NCBI GenBank assembly: GCA_900660155.1
Contig: CABFPE010000278.1
Location: 941,169-964,854, forward strand
DNA: 23,686 bases
Reading direction: 5' to 3'
DNA from: Hofstenia miamia
Lineage: Eukaryota; Xenacoelomorpha; Acoela; Hofsteniidae
Shown here one piece after another: positions 1-9,080 of this stretch (its first letter is position 1; each line of letters opens with the position of its first letter). The notes beneath the pieces were generated by a model. It was not told the origin of the DNA. It worked only from the letters and a program-made list of their open reading frames with translations, and did not search any database. The translations under genes and the position numbers were made by a program.

Positions 1-90
1 TATATATATATATATATATATATGCAATATATGCAAGTATACATATATATACATATATGCAATATATGCAAGTATAAATATTATATGGAA
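1..90. repeat. TA microsatellite and 35-bp tandem repeat at the window edge
   Basis: The window opens in a TA dinucleotide run (1-22). A 21-base unit beginning TATGCAATATATGC then occurs at 21-41 and again, identically, at 56-76, giving a period of 35 bases. It is a low-complexity tandem repeat with no coding content, and it may continue to the left of the window. Confidence 0.85.
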
Positions 91-886
91 TTGTAATAAT
101 TAGTTTTTACTTTGCTTATATGTTGCTCTGCAAGCTAGGCAGAACCTGATCAACATTTCATCATTAATATAACATAAACGCCAAAAAAGATTGTTTCTTT
201 AGTAAAAAACTTATTACAAAAATGTTTTGAAGCATTAGCAATGCTAAGAAATGTCAACATAATTGAGCTCAAAAAAGATTTTATCAAATGTTTATTTTAT
301 TGCAATATTTTTCCCTTAAAAAGCAATATGGCTTGCATGGCACCATTTTCTAGAGAAATCTCCTTATGTTTTTTTAAATTATTGCTAACATAAAACTTCA
401 ATTCCTAGTCATGCTCATCACATTTTGCTAAAAAAAGCTTTCATGGATTTTATTGTGCCTATCTATTAACAAAAATTTGAGTGCTGTAATTAGAAGCTCA
501 ACTGATGCATGAGTAGTGAGCAAAACTGACTCTCTAAAAATGGAAGAGGGGATATTTTCTATGCCCCAGTTAATTCATGATTCTTGATTGTATCTCGCAT
601 GCAGCTATAAATCTTTTTTTATAAATTGAAAGATATCATTCGACCTTTTCAACTCCAAGTTGGAAAAAAATTGATTACATAGGATCAGATAGGTAGTTCG
701 CATTTAAAATGAAGCACCTTAATTTAGAAAATCAGCATTCACGCATTAAAATCCAGTTATACTAGGACAGGCCATGGAATAAAATTTTGATCCCCGCAAG
801 AAAAATATTGTGTATGCATTTTTGTTATAATAACCATTTCTCATACTTATCCTTCGTCAAATTTATGAAATTTCATATTTATATAG

Positions 887-890
<4 letters not shown>
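91..890. other. Intergenic, no gene recognised
   Basis: A+T-rich single-copy-looking sequence. Stops are frequent in all frames, and the only short open frame (787-969) runs into a TA repeat. I see no domain, RNA gene or transposon end here. Confidence 0.6.

Positions 891-934
<44 letters not shown>
891..934. repeat. (TA)22 microsatellite
   Basis: An uninterrupted TA run of 44 bases. It ends about 30 bases before the point where homology with the inverted copy at the right end of the window begins (about 965), so it may sit close to the duplication boundary. Confidence 0.95.
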
Positions 935-938
<4 letters not shown>

Positions 939-964
939 TATTCTAGTAATATCTAGTAATAATT

Positions 965-1230
965 TTTGAATTTGATGTCATTGACTACGTTCACTGATCA
1001 CTAGCAAGGAATAAATACGGTGGATTGCATTTGAAAAAACAAAAACACATTATAATTGAGCTTAGATTTACTATACTAGCTCAAAACATCCCCATGAATC
1101 ACATGGGCCCAGATTTCAACTTCACCACATTTTACCACACAGCCCACAAGTTCGATGCGTAGCCGAAATATCACAGTCAAAATTTGTCACCCAAAAATTG
1201 AAATATTTGGATGCTTCAAACAAATTATTA
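965..1230 (+). repeat. Left arm of the inverted duplication: upstream region of ANL copy 1
   Basis: The reverse complement of this segment matches 22250-22505. Shared blocks include TAAATCTAAGCTCAATTATA, GCTAGTGATCAGT, ACCACATTTTA and ATTTGGATGC, in the same order with small indels. It lies directly upstream of the first exon of ANL copy 1, so it probably carries the ancestral promoter and 5' leader of the family. No core promoter motif is clear enough to call. Homology fades to the left at about 962 (GACATCAA) and to the right at about 1230. Confidence 0.8.
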
Positions 1231-1327
1231 TAACTGAATTTAGCTCTTATATTAATAATATTATATATATATATATATTTTATAACTACCTGTATTTTAC
1301 AATTGTTCGATATTTTCTTTACAAATT

Positions 1328-3200
1328 ATGGAAGATATTTTAGACATTGATGGGAATGATGATATTAAAAAGGTACTTTATGCCTAAATCGCAACTTGTG
1401 CAAAGTCTTTCCTTGAAAAATAGCAGATAGACTGCTGGAATCGTACTTGAGTTTAGTCAAAAATTTGTTTAAAGTAAAACTGAAAAATGTTTTGGCTTGT
1501 TTCATTTTATTTACAATTAATTATTCGAAAAACCTGAGCCTTAACAAAGCATTGTATTATTCATAAATTCAGAGAAACTTAATGGGTCAAGATTTGTCAT
1601 CTCCTTGCACATATTCAGAAGTACTTGATTATTGTTTGGAGCAGTACCCTGAGAAAACTATTGCAGACCCTCAAATAGATATAAGTCTGACATATAAAAG
1701 ATTTAAAGAAGTTTCAAAAGATGTTTCAAAAAAATTAAAAATGATATTTTAAGTCCCAAGGAAATAGTGCATATCATTGGAGGAAATAGTCTTGCTTTAT
1801 ATGTTTGCTACTACGCAGTTGTATTCAACGATTGGGTCCCAGTTGGAAGCAATCCAAGAACAGCCCGTCATTTGCTTCAAAAGAGAATAGACAATACGTA
1901 TTCTAGAGTGCTTCTCATCAGTCACTATGTATTCAGAATGGTTATGGGAAAGCTAAATGATAAAAAACTTAAACTGGTACTTACTTATGAAGTCGTTAAT
2001 AAAGATTCTCCTGAAAAATTTAATATTGAAATAAGAGAATTTTGTTATCGCAAGAAGGATTCGGATTTTGACACAGAGCAATTGAAAGACACTTCTTTCA
2101 TTCTTTTGACATCAGGGATCACTATGTTTCCAAAGGCAGTAATGATCAACCATCATTCCATTTTGGATCAACTAAATTATCTACGTTCTCTCTACAATAG
2201 TTCCATGCTAAATCCCCAAAGAACATTTATAATGTGCAACCATTTTTCGCATTCTGGAGGAATGCTTACATTCTTTATGGGCATATTTAGTGGACATAAC
2301 ATAGTTATAATGGATGGATTCGATCCTAAATACTACTTGGAAACCTTTATGAAGTATGAATGTAATTACCTTTTGTGCACGCCTGTGATGCTCACAATAT
2401 TGTCAAAATATCCCGATCTATCAAAGTACAATTTGAGCAACACTCTTACAATAGTATGTGGAGGGGACAAGATTAATATGAATGCTATAAAGGAAGTAAA
2501 AGAAAAGACGAGAATAAAAAATAGCGTCGAATTCTTTCAGGCATACGATTCATGTGAATGTCCAATAACTCATTTCACTCAATCACACATAGATTCCATT
2601 AAAAATTATTTAGAGCCAGCAGCTCCCCCAATACAATTTAAGATAATAGATGAACAAACCAACTTCGAATGTACAAATAATGAAGTTGGTAAACTTTTGA
2701 TAAAGTCTCCGTCCACTATGATAGGATATTTAAATGATCAAGAGAAAACGAAATCTGTCATTGACAACGAGTGGTATAATACTGGCGATACGGCTCATTT
2801 TGATCAGGATCGAAATATACATCTGTCTGCAAGAGTAAGCGAAGACGTGCCTAGATTTAAGTAGTTTAAAGTAAGTTGTGAAAAACTTGAGCATTTGTTC
2901 TTACAACACCCTGCGGTGAAAATTGCTGGAGTGGTTGGAAAACAAGTTGGGGTGGATGGTCTTGAAAAGGCAGTTGCAGTAATAGAAACATGTGGTGATA
3001 TTAACACTGATAATGTTAAGAATTTTGTTAACGAACAAATTGATTACCCTGAAATATTTTTAGAAGAGATCCACATACGTGATAAAATTCCATTAACCGA
3101 CAGCAATAAGGTTGACAGATTTTATTTAACAGATATAGTAAATGAACAAGCGTCATCTGAGAGAAGCCTATTGAACTATATTCCTTGTTGTCTACCTTAG
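1328..3200 (+). pseudogene. Acyl-CoA-synthetase-like (ANL superfamily) gene, copy 1, two disruptions
   Basis: ANL enzymes (acyl/aryl-CoA ligases, insect luciferases) activate a carboxylate with ATP to an acyl-AMP. Exon 1 is 1328-1372 (15 codons, begins MEDILDIDG). The intron is 1373-1572 (GTACTT...TTCAG, phase 0). Exon 2 runs to TAG at 3198-3200, for about 557 codons in all, normal for the family. One base is missing near 1740 in an A tract, so frame 1 ends in TAA and the rest continues in frame 3. A TAG at 2862-2864 stands where copy 3 has Glu. Visible motifs are a degenerate P-loop TSGITMFPKA (2109-2138), YDSCE (2544-2558) in place of YGxTE, WYNTGD (near 2772-2789), and a C-terminal lysine in SNKVDR (codon 3108-3110). 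P-loop and YGxTE positions depart from consensus. It is either a young pseudogene or a gene with two sequence errors. The substrate cannot be inferred. Confidence 0.82.
1373..1572 (+). other. Predicted intron of ANL copy 1
   Basis: A 200-base interval from GTACTT to TTCAG. The flanking codons AAG and AGA join in phase 0. The join links the 15-codon opening exon to a reading frame with a normal ANL N-terminus (RNLMGQDLSSPCTYSEVLDY). The interval has in-frame stops, which supports removal. It is the only intron I can support in this gene. Confidence 0.6.
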
Positions 3201-3370
3201 CAGTTATTCAATTAATACACTCTTAGTTATTGGGTGCTAAATGCAACATTTTGCTTTTGTTAATATTTATTCATGTAATGTTTTACCTCAATCAGTTATA
3301 GAAAATTTGCTTAATGCATTGAAAAATACTAGATTTTCATTAGTATATAATATTATAATAATGTTTTATT
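3201..3370 (+). repeat. 3' flank of ANL copy 1, shared with copy 3
   Basis: This segment follows the stop codon of ANL copy 1. It matches the reverse complement of 19610-19769, including ATTGGGTGCTAAATGCAACA and TTTTGCTTTTGTTAATATTT. The duplicated unit therefore extended past the coding region. It is probably 3' untranslated sequence. The short open frame at 3241-3423 lies mostly inside it and is not a gene. Confidence 0.8.
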
Positions 3371-4383
3371 TCATTCTTACGTTTTTAATTTTTCAAGAAA
3401 ATGAAAATTTTTCAATTCATTAGCATCCTAAAATGTCCAACAATGTGGAGAACTTAACTATATTGGTTTTTAAAAATTGATATTCTGATATTCATTTGTC
3501 AAATTTTTTACATAAACATAGAAACAAAAGCAAACCATTATTTATTGGCAATTAAATAACTATATAGGCCTATTTCTTTGCTTATCTGAATTAGTACAGT
3601 AAGAATACTATTTTGGGTGTTCAAATTGTTTATAAAGTTTGTATTTTATTTTTGTGTCTGGGGTTTAGTCAGCATACTAAATTCAAATATTGCAGTGGCA
3701 CAGCCACATTAATAAGAATATTGGGGTGGCAACTGCCACATTCGCAACCCTCTTTCCGGTGCGACTGCCTAATGATTCATTTTTGAGTTAATTTTTTTTA
3801 GAACTAGGGTATGCCGAATTTTTCAGTGATAACATTCCTTCAACAATTCAAGCTAAAACAAAGTAGGCTAAAATATATAAACCATTCATCATGTATGCAC
3901 CAGAAAAGCCAAACGGTCTTTGAAAGGCTATTCTCATTTCCAATTCATTGATTGAAATCACACAGTTATAGATAAGAATCACTACTTGCAGCAAGTTCTC
4001 AACAAGAACGCATCAATTGGCATACAATTAAAAGTGTGAAAATTATAAAAAATACAATAAATCTATTTCAAGTCAAAACTTCGATTTGCAAAAAATTTAA
4101 TTAGGAGAAGATATCATTGTCACGTTTCTACATACAAATTCCTTCTTTGATGAAGTTTGTCTATCCTCAAATCTCAATGCCAATTGCAAAGAAAGAAGAC
4201 TTATTGTCAATGTGTTGTACGATGATACCATTCAGAATTGGAGAAAGTCGTTAACCCATTGATCAATGGGATTGTATCGAATGGATCATAATCTATAATT
4301 ATCATTTTTTGTTTGCGTTCATTACGATCTTTCTTTTCGGTGAATGTATGATATTGTAGAAGTGTTGTCCAGTCTATCATCTA
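3371..4383. other. Intergenic, no gene; possible old hAT-like end
   Basis: No coding region is visible. 3561-3576 has a short palindrome (TATAGGCCTA). 3694-3770 is less A+T-rich than its surroundings, with CAGTGGC followed by CAGCCAC and GGTGGCAACTGCCAC. These resemble degraded hAT-type terminal sequences, but no partner end or target duplication was found. Confidence 0.4.
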
Positions 4384-5167
4384 CCGTGAAATCGGGTAAC
4401 TTAAAACACTTCCATCTAATGAACAGATATCGATTATATTCAGAGGTATATTACATATTCCCATCATGCTGTCAGAATTATGGCGCAAGATGAAGCTAAA
4501 AAATGTTGCTAACCAATTGATCTCCGGTTTCTGCTGCACAGGCCTCCATCTTTTGAATGCGGACGAGCTATTGAAACGTCTTCTTGGAGGAGCAGATTTG
4601 ACAAGAGATGAAATTGTGAGGAAATTGGACCATGTTCTCATTGATTTGCTAAAGAAAAACCGATGTCAAGAAAACACCAAGAAACCAAGAAAAAAAGAAA
4701 AGAATGCTGAAGATTCTCCCTGGTTTAAATTTGGCTACTGAGACAGAAGTTGTTTGACCTTCAGGAAGGTGCGCATCTCGCGGACCATCCCCATCTACTC
4801 GCAGTCGTGGAAGATACCGAGCTCGAGTCGATTCATCGAGTGAGGATGATGAATCCGACAAGACAATGACTAAGAATATTCCTGCTTCTTCTGCCAGTGT
4901 GATTGAGACCTATACCGGGCCTGAATCGCTGCAGTGTACTCGGTGCCATCATTGAAGAATAGTAGTGTTTCAAGTGACCCCTTATTACCAAAAAGTATAT
5001 GCTTTGCTTGAACTCAGCCTATGTTTTCATTTGTAAATGTTTTTAAGTGGTAAATACTCTATTTTGTTGATATTAGATAGCAGGCGGTTCATGAGCAGTC
5101 TCTTGATTCTTCGATTATATTTTTAAACAAATACTAAAAAACCGTTTCAAGTTACCACGTTTTACGG
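4384..5167 (+). mobile_element. Internally deleted pogo/Tigger-like DNA transposon with TA target duplication
   Basis: The left end starts CCGTGAAATCGGGTAACTT (4384). The reverse complement of the right end starts CCGTAAAACGTGGTAACTT (5167 backwards). I count 19 identities over 26 aligned bases. Each end is flanked by TA (4382-4383 and 5168-5169), the target duplication expected for the Tc1/mariner/pogo superfamily. The 784-bp element encloses a remnant of the C-terminal part of a pogo-type DDE transposase (4466-4956). The catalytic DDE core is absent, so this is a non-autonomous internal-deletion derivative. Confidence 0.7.
4466..4956 (+). pseudogene. C-terminal remnant of a pogo/Tigger-type transposase
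   Basis: The 91-codon frame 4466-4741 reads LWRKMKLKNVANQLISGF, then CCTGLHLLNADELLKRL. This is the 'GFxxTGLxPLNxxxxLKRL' segment that follows the DDE core in pogo/Tigger-like and jerky-like transposases. It is followed by a Lys/Arg-rich stretch (RCQENTKKPRKKEK). After TGA at 4739-4741 a different frame continues to about 4956 with SSSEDDESD and CTRCHH, like the acidic, cysteine-containing tail of these proteins, so a frameshift separates the two parts. It has no DNA-binding domain or catalytic aspartates and cannot transpose by itself. It lies inside the TIR-bounded element 4384-5167. The open frames on the opposite strand here are shadows. Confidence 0.6.
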
Positions 5168-5169
5168 TA

Positions 5170-5652
5170 TATATTGATAAGCAGTAGTGGGCAGATCTAT
5201 TTTAAATTTCACAACTACTTGTTATTCAGCTTCTTTCCTGAGCAAAACATGTAGACCCAATGCCATATATATCTTGAGACAGCTGAGTTTCTTTGCATGG
5301 TCCTTGATGTATACAAGAGCAACCTTGTTTAAGAAAAAGCTTTATGGTATTTTTTCAAGGTGAAATGTAGCTACGAGCAAGGTGGCTCAGGAAACGATGG
5401 TTCAGTTAAGGAATTTGAAAGCATGGGTCGTGGGGTGCATGGGTGATGCTACTGATGGGTCTCTTGGATCATTGGTGCCACCATGCAATATTGAGCTAAA
5501 TCATCGAACAATTTTGCTTGATTATTGAGCTTGTTTAAAAATACATTAATAATGAAGCTATTCATAAAAATTAATAGGTTGTCTAGCAGCATATTTAAAT
5601 CAATCAAATTATGCATATTTAAACTACAGATTACAAACACTCACTAGTCGAA
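5170..5652. other. Intergenic, nothing recognised
   Basis: The sequence between the pogo-like element and the CCGG-rich repeat has no supported gene. The minus-strand open frame 5449-5640 has no recognisable domain and no flanking structure, and I regard it as chance. Confidence 0.5.
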
Positions 5653-5815
5653 GTAGAGATGGAAGCCGGTCAGGACTGACCACCGGACTGGTTCGAACTA
5701 GTCATAAACCGAATCTGGCCACCTTTAATTTCACTTCACTGGTCAAAATCGGTCACTTTGAGATGTGTCTCTTGTCATACCGGCCGCCGGTTTTAAACCG
5801 GTAAATATTATTTTG
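5653..5815. repeat. CCGG-rich inverted-repeat segment, possible hAT-like end
   Basis: A G+C-richer island in A+T-rich DNA. It begins TAGAGATGG and holds repeated CCGGT/ACCGG motifs with short stems, for example GGTCAGGACTGACC, and TACCGGCC...CCGGTA near 5785-5812. TAGAGATG starts are common at hAT-type ends. No matching right end or 8-bp duplication was found, so the class is tentative. Confidence 0.35.
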
Positions 5816-6443
5816 TGATGAACACAATAGCTTTGATTTTTTGCAATTGGATAAATTTCAGCATTGTAAATTCAGATTTCTCCTCAATTTTTATATATGA
5901 TATTAAGTTTTCAGCCTATGACCCTGTAAATGGGTCACTAACACTATGTTAGTAAATATTCATGCTATGTAAAATATAACACTAAAATCGTATTCAGCAT
6001 AAACATTTTAGTATATTTACAATTTTTTGTAAGAATTTACTCATTTCTGAAATATTGGTCGTCAATCTTCTGTAAATCCCATTAGAATGTTGAAATTTTT
6101 AAGTAGACCTTTATGGCAGTGTATGAGGACTTTCGTAAATTAAGATACATTAAAGTAAACAACATTGTTTTTAATATGATAACCACTGAAAAATTAAAAA
6201 AATAAATTAAATTCACAAAACAAAAGAATTAATTACGACAGGCTTTTCTTTTTTGCATTTGGGTAAAAAATTTCAATTATGTAAATAATTAGATTTTTGC
6301 GGCAACAAGTTGAAAATAAAGACATTGTTTACTTTTTAGTAAACCAATATTCTTCTTAATATCGAAAACTTCGAAATAATCAAATGATTACAGATATATA
6401 TCACATTAATATTAAATAATTTATTTTGTTTGATTAATTAAAT

Positions 6444-6444
<1 letters not shown>
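5816..6444. other. Intergenic, A+T-rich, no gene
   Basis: No open frame with recognisable content. The stretch leads into the TAA microsatellite at 6445. Confidence 0.6.

Positions 6445-6522
<78 letters not shown>
6445..6522. repeat. (TAA)26 microsatellite, 5' target flank of the R4/Dong-like element
   Basis: A perfect TAA run of 78 bases lies immediately upstream of a truncated non-LTR retrotransposon whose other end also lies in TAA repeats (8088-8108). R4-clade elements of the Dong type are known to insert in TAA repeats, so this is probably one half of the target site. Confidence 0.9.
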
Positions 6523-6523
<1 letters not shown>

Positions 6524-6610
6524 TATAATCACCACAACTGTTTGTAGTTAGCTTAATCCCTATCACAGAAAAGTTAAAGGAGACAGGAATAGGGTATAAG
6601 TTGGAGAAAA

Positions 6611-7366
6611 ATGGTAAAGCAGAGTTCAAGGAAGATGTTGCAGAAGCTAGTGGAAACATTGGAGAAGACAAGCAGAGATTCAGGGTTAGAGTTTGGATTA
6701 GGAAAGTGTGCAGCAGTGACAATGACTAGAGGCAAGTGCATAGATGGAGATGGTTTGAGGACAAGCAGTGGTGATAAGATTGAGGAAGTCAAGGAGGGGT
6801 ACAAGTACTTAGGAATAATAGAGAAGCACAGAACAGATCACGAGGAAATGAAGATGAGGCTAAGGAAAGAATACAAGAGGAGAGTAATGAAGGTACTACA
6901 GAAGTCAGCATTAAATGGGCAGAACAGCATAAAGGCAATTAATACGTGGGTGATACCAGTGTTGAGATATTTGGCAGGAATAGTTAGGTAGAATAAGAAT
7001 GAACTGAGGGAAATAGACAGGGAGACAAGGAAGATACTAGCAGCAGAGGGAGCATTCAACTTAAATGGAGATGTAGATAGGCTGTACATGGCAAGGCATA
7101 AGGGAGGGAAAGGACTGCTAAGTGTGGGGGAAACTGTAGAAGCAGAAGCACTAGGGCTAAAGGAATATGTAAAAGAGCAACCTAGAGGGTCACTAATGGA
7201 GGTCACTAAGAAGTTAAGGAAGCTAAGAACTGAGAGTGAAGGAAAGACAGCATACCAGAATAGGATGGAATTAGAGAGGCAATCAAAGTATAGGCAGAAG
7301 GCAAAGCATGGAGAATATTGGAGGAACACAGAAAAGAGTGACAGAAAAAAAGCAACAAGTGGTTAA
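6611..7366 (+). pseudogene. Reverse transcriptase C-terminal part of the R4/Dong-like element
   Basis: This frame covers the thumb and linker of a REL-endonuclease-type non-LTR polyprotein. LEFGLGKCA and YKYLGI lie near the start. INTWVIPVLRYLAGI then precedes TAG at 6989-6991, and the same frame reopens with NELREIDRETRKIL and VDRLYMARHKGGKGLLSV, a block characteristic of this family. From about 7350 the reading frame shifts to the endonuclease frame. The catalytic palm motif is absent. Long open frames on the opposite strand over this segment are antisense shadows. Confidence 0.75.
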
Positions 7367-7965
7367 AGAAGGCAGGACTGAAAAGCAAAAAAAAGCACGG
7401 ATAATGACAGCACAAGAGCAAGAAATAAGAACAAACTGGGTGAAGAAGCATATAGATAGAAGAGTAGAAGTAAGTGATAAGTGTAGGCTATGTAAGAAAG
7501 AGGGGGAAACAGTAGGCCATCTGATACCAGGGTGTGAGAAGTTGGCACTGAATGAGCATAAATTCAGGTATGACAAAGTGGGACAAATGGTACACTGGAG
7601 CTTGAGCAGACAGCACGGGTTAGAAGCAGGAGATAAGTGGTATGAGTACAAGCCACAGTGCATCATAGAAAATGAGAAGGTTAAGATACTGTGGGACTTC
7701 AACATCCAGACAAGCAAGGTAGTAGAAGCACGGAGAATAGACATAGTAGTTGTAGACACAGAGAAAAGATTGGGAACAGTGATAGACAGCAGTACTAAGG
7801 ACAAGAAACGTAGAAAGTAAGGAGGAAGAGAAGATAGCCAAGTACAGGGAGTTGGCAGACGAAATAGAAAAACTGTGGAAGCTAGTAGGAGCACTAGGAG
7901 CAGTAAGTAAGAAGCATAAGAAATACCTGGAGGAGTTGGGAGTACTAAAGTGGAAGGAGCAGTAG
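7308..7965 (+). pseudogene. Zinc knuckle and restriction-like endonuclease of the R4/Dong-like element
   Basis: In the frame starting at 7308, CCHC ligands lie at residues 59, 62, 71 and 76 (CRLCKKEGETVGHLIPGC, spacing C-x2-C-x8-H-x4-C, from nt 7482). They are followed by HWSLSRQHGLEAGDKWYEYK, KILWDFNIQ and EARRIDIVVVD. Related endonucleases have RPDI at this place, a PD-(D/E)xK-type motif; here Pro is replaced by Ile, which would be expected to weaken the active site. The frame stops at 7818-7820. The conserved tail (KIAKYRELADEIEKLW then VGALGAVSKKHKKYLEELG) continues in another frame to about 7965, with about eight residues missing before VGALG. Confidence 0.7.
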
Positions 7966-8087
7966 CACAGAAAACAGCATTGTTAGAAACAGCTAGAGTC
8001 CTGAAGTAAGCTCTCAGACTCTCTGGGAACTGGTGAGTTCCCCGAGCTAAGAAGGATGCCAGCATGAAGCTGTGAGAAAAAATGAAA

Positions 8088-8108
8088 TAATAATAATAAT
8101 AATAATAA
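8088..8108. repeat. (TAA)7 at the junction of two retrotransposons
   Basis: Seven TAA units follow the R4/Dong-like 3' end (TGTGAGAAAAAATGAAA). Read on the minus strand, the same bases are the tail of the neighbouring CR1/Jockey-like element, just after GAAATAAATTGC. The repeat is therefore shared by both elements. Confidence 0.85.
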
Positions 8109-8109
8109 A

Positions 8110-9080
8110 AATCAAAAGCAATTTATTTCATTAGTTTAATGGTACAAGATAAAAATAAACAGTTAAGCACTACAAACTAATTGGAATTATATAATATGTA
8201 TAACTTGTGCGTGTGGTTGTGATTATATAAAGTCTTGAAAGGAGTGTAGTGTGTTTCCCTCTCCTAACGTGTGTTGTTTGTGTAACAATAAGAATTTTTG
8301 ACTTTTTTCTTAAAGTGTTTATAATTTTTTTCAATTCTTACTGAATGTTCATGAGAATTCCAAAGTTTGATTATTGTATGCAAAATGGGCTTGGTAAATT
8401 GATCTTTTGTAAGAATAGTATTGTTCCAATCTTTCAGTTTAATGTGGTTAATTAGGAATACTAGTGAAGGTTAACTCTGAATAAATTTATACAAAATCAT
8501 TAATGCATATGATTGAATTTGATAGAAAGGAGTTAAAATTTTGTACTTGTTTCGAAACTCTGTCGCAGTATCATATTTTCGAGCATAATTCAGTTTTTAT
8601 GGCCCTAATGTACGATTGCGTGAATAGTTGACAGCTTTTGGCAGGTAGACATAATAAAAGGAATGAACAGTTTTGTACGTGCGATATGCAAAACGCATTT
8701 ATTGTTTGAGTATGGCATGTTTCACCAAAGCATTGTAGCTGTTAGAAGAAATTTTCCTGATTTTATGTAAAAGAAACTCAGCAAATTTTAATTCATTGTC
8801 AATTTGAACACCTAAATATTTAACTGAATTTGTTTGTTTAACGTTTTCTTCACCAACTTTTAATTCAATATCTCTATTTATTGTTGTAAGTTGCTTAGGT
8901 GAAAAACAATAAATTGTGTTTTACCTATATTAATTTTTAGGTGGTCATCTTAAAAATATGTTCCTAGTTTTTCAATATTTGATTTCAGGATCTTAACCAC
9001 AATTGATGCATTTTTATCTTTTGTTAGTAGACAGACACACAATTGAATTAGTATTGCTGATTGACAATATTGCATATACA
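8110..9080 (-). pseudogene. 3' half of a CR1/Jockey-group non-LTR retrotransposon, reverse strand
   Basis: On the minus strand, fragments of the second half of a reverse transcriptase are readable in order. They are LLTKDKNASIVVKILKSNIE, DDHLKINIGKTQFIVFH, IELKVGEENVKQTNSVKYLG then VQIDNELKF, and further on a typical C-terminus (TPFYQIQSYALMILYKFI ... LRKKSKILIVTQ). KINIGKTxFIxFH and KYLGVxID are standard CR1/Jockey RT signatures. The place expected for YADD (near 9050) reads QYCQSA, so the catalytic aspartates are gone. Several stops and frameshifts are present. The 3' end has AATAAA and a TTA-rich tail running into 8088-8108. The 5' half is missing. Confidence 0.65.

Larger units (their letters stand above)
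6523..8087 (+). mobile_element. 5'-truncated R4/Dong-like non-LTR retrotransposon, degenerate
   Basis: The element encodes the end of a reverse transcriptase, then a CCHC zinc knuckle and a restriction-like endonuclease, the order typical of R2/R4-type elements. RT text ending GIGYKLEKNGKAE (frame 1, up to about 6620) jumps to frame 2 at VETLEKTSRDSGLEFGLGKCA. The YxDD catalytic segment that should lie between them is missing. Frame 2 continues through YKYLGI and INTWVIPVLRYLAGIVR to a TAG at 6989-6991 where family members have Trp, then on to about 7366. Frame 3 (7308-7820) carries the zinc knuckle and endonuclease. A last frame to about 7965 reads EEEKIAKYRELADEIEKLW then VGALG. There are at least one stop, several frameshifts and internal deletions, so it is dead. 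It is flanked on both sides by TAA repeats. Confidence 0.75.

Noticed and set aside
1728..1742. Programmed -1 frameshifting at A AAA AAA in ANL copy 1
   Set aside because: The string and direction fit, but no conserved downstream structure was identified and the gene has another break at 2862. A simple 1-base deletion or error is more likely.
1767..2864. Calling copy 1 a luciferase gene
   Set aside because: ANL family membership is clear, but luciferase and acyl-CoA ligase cannot be separated from sequence by eye, and the motif changes argue against a confident enzyme name.
3241..3423. A 60-codon plus-strand open frame
   Set aside because: It lies mostly in the duplicated 3' flank of the ANL unit; the homologous stretch at 19610-19769 does not conserve it, and it has no domain.
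6445..6522. TAA repeat as a CRISPR-like or other functional array
   Set aside because: It is a simple trinucleotide microsatellite with no spacers.
7283..8065. A 260-codon minus-strand open frame, and others at 6838-7329 and 6444-6722
   Set aside because: They are antisense to the R4/Dong-like coding sequence. The plus-strand reading has recognisable RT, zinc-knuckle and endonuclease motifs; the minus-strand readings are low-complexity Ser/Leu/Phe text.
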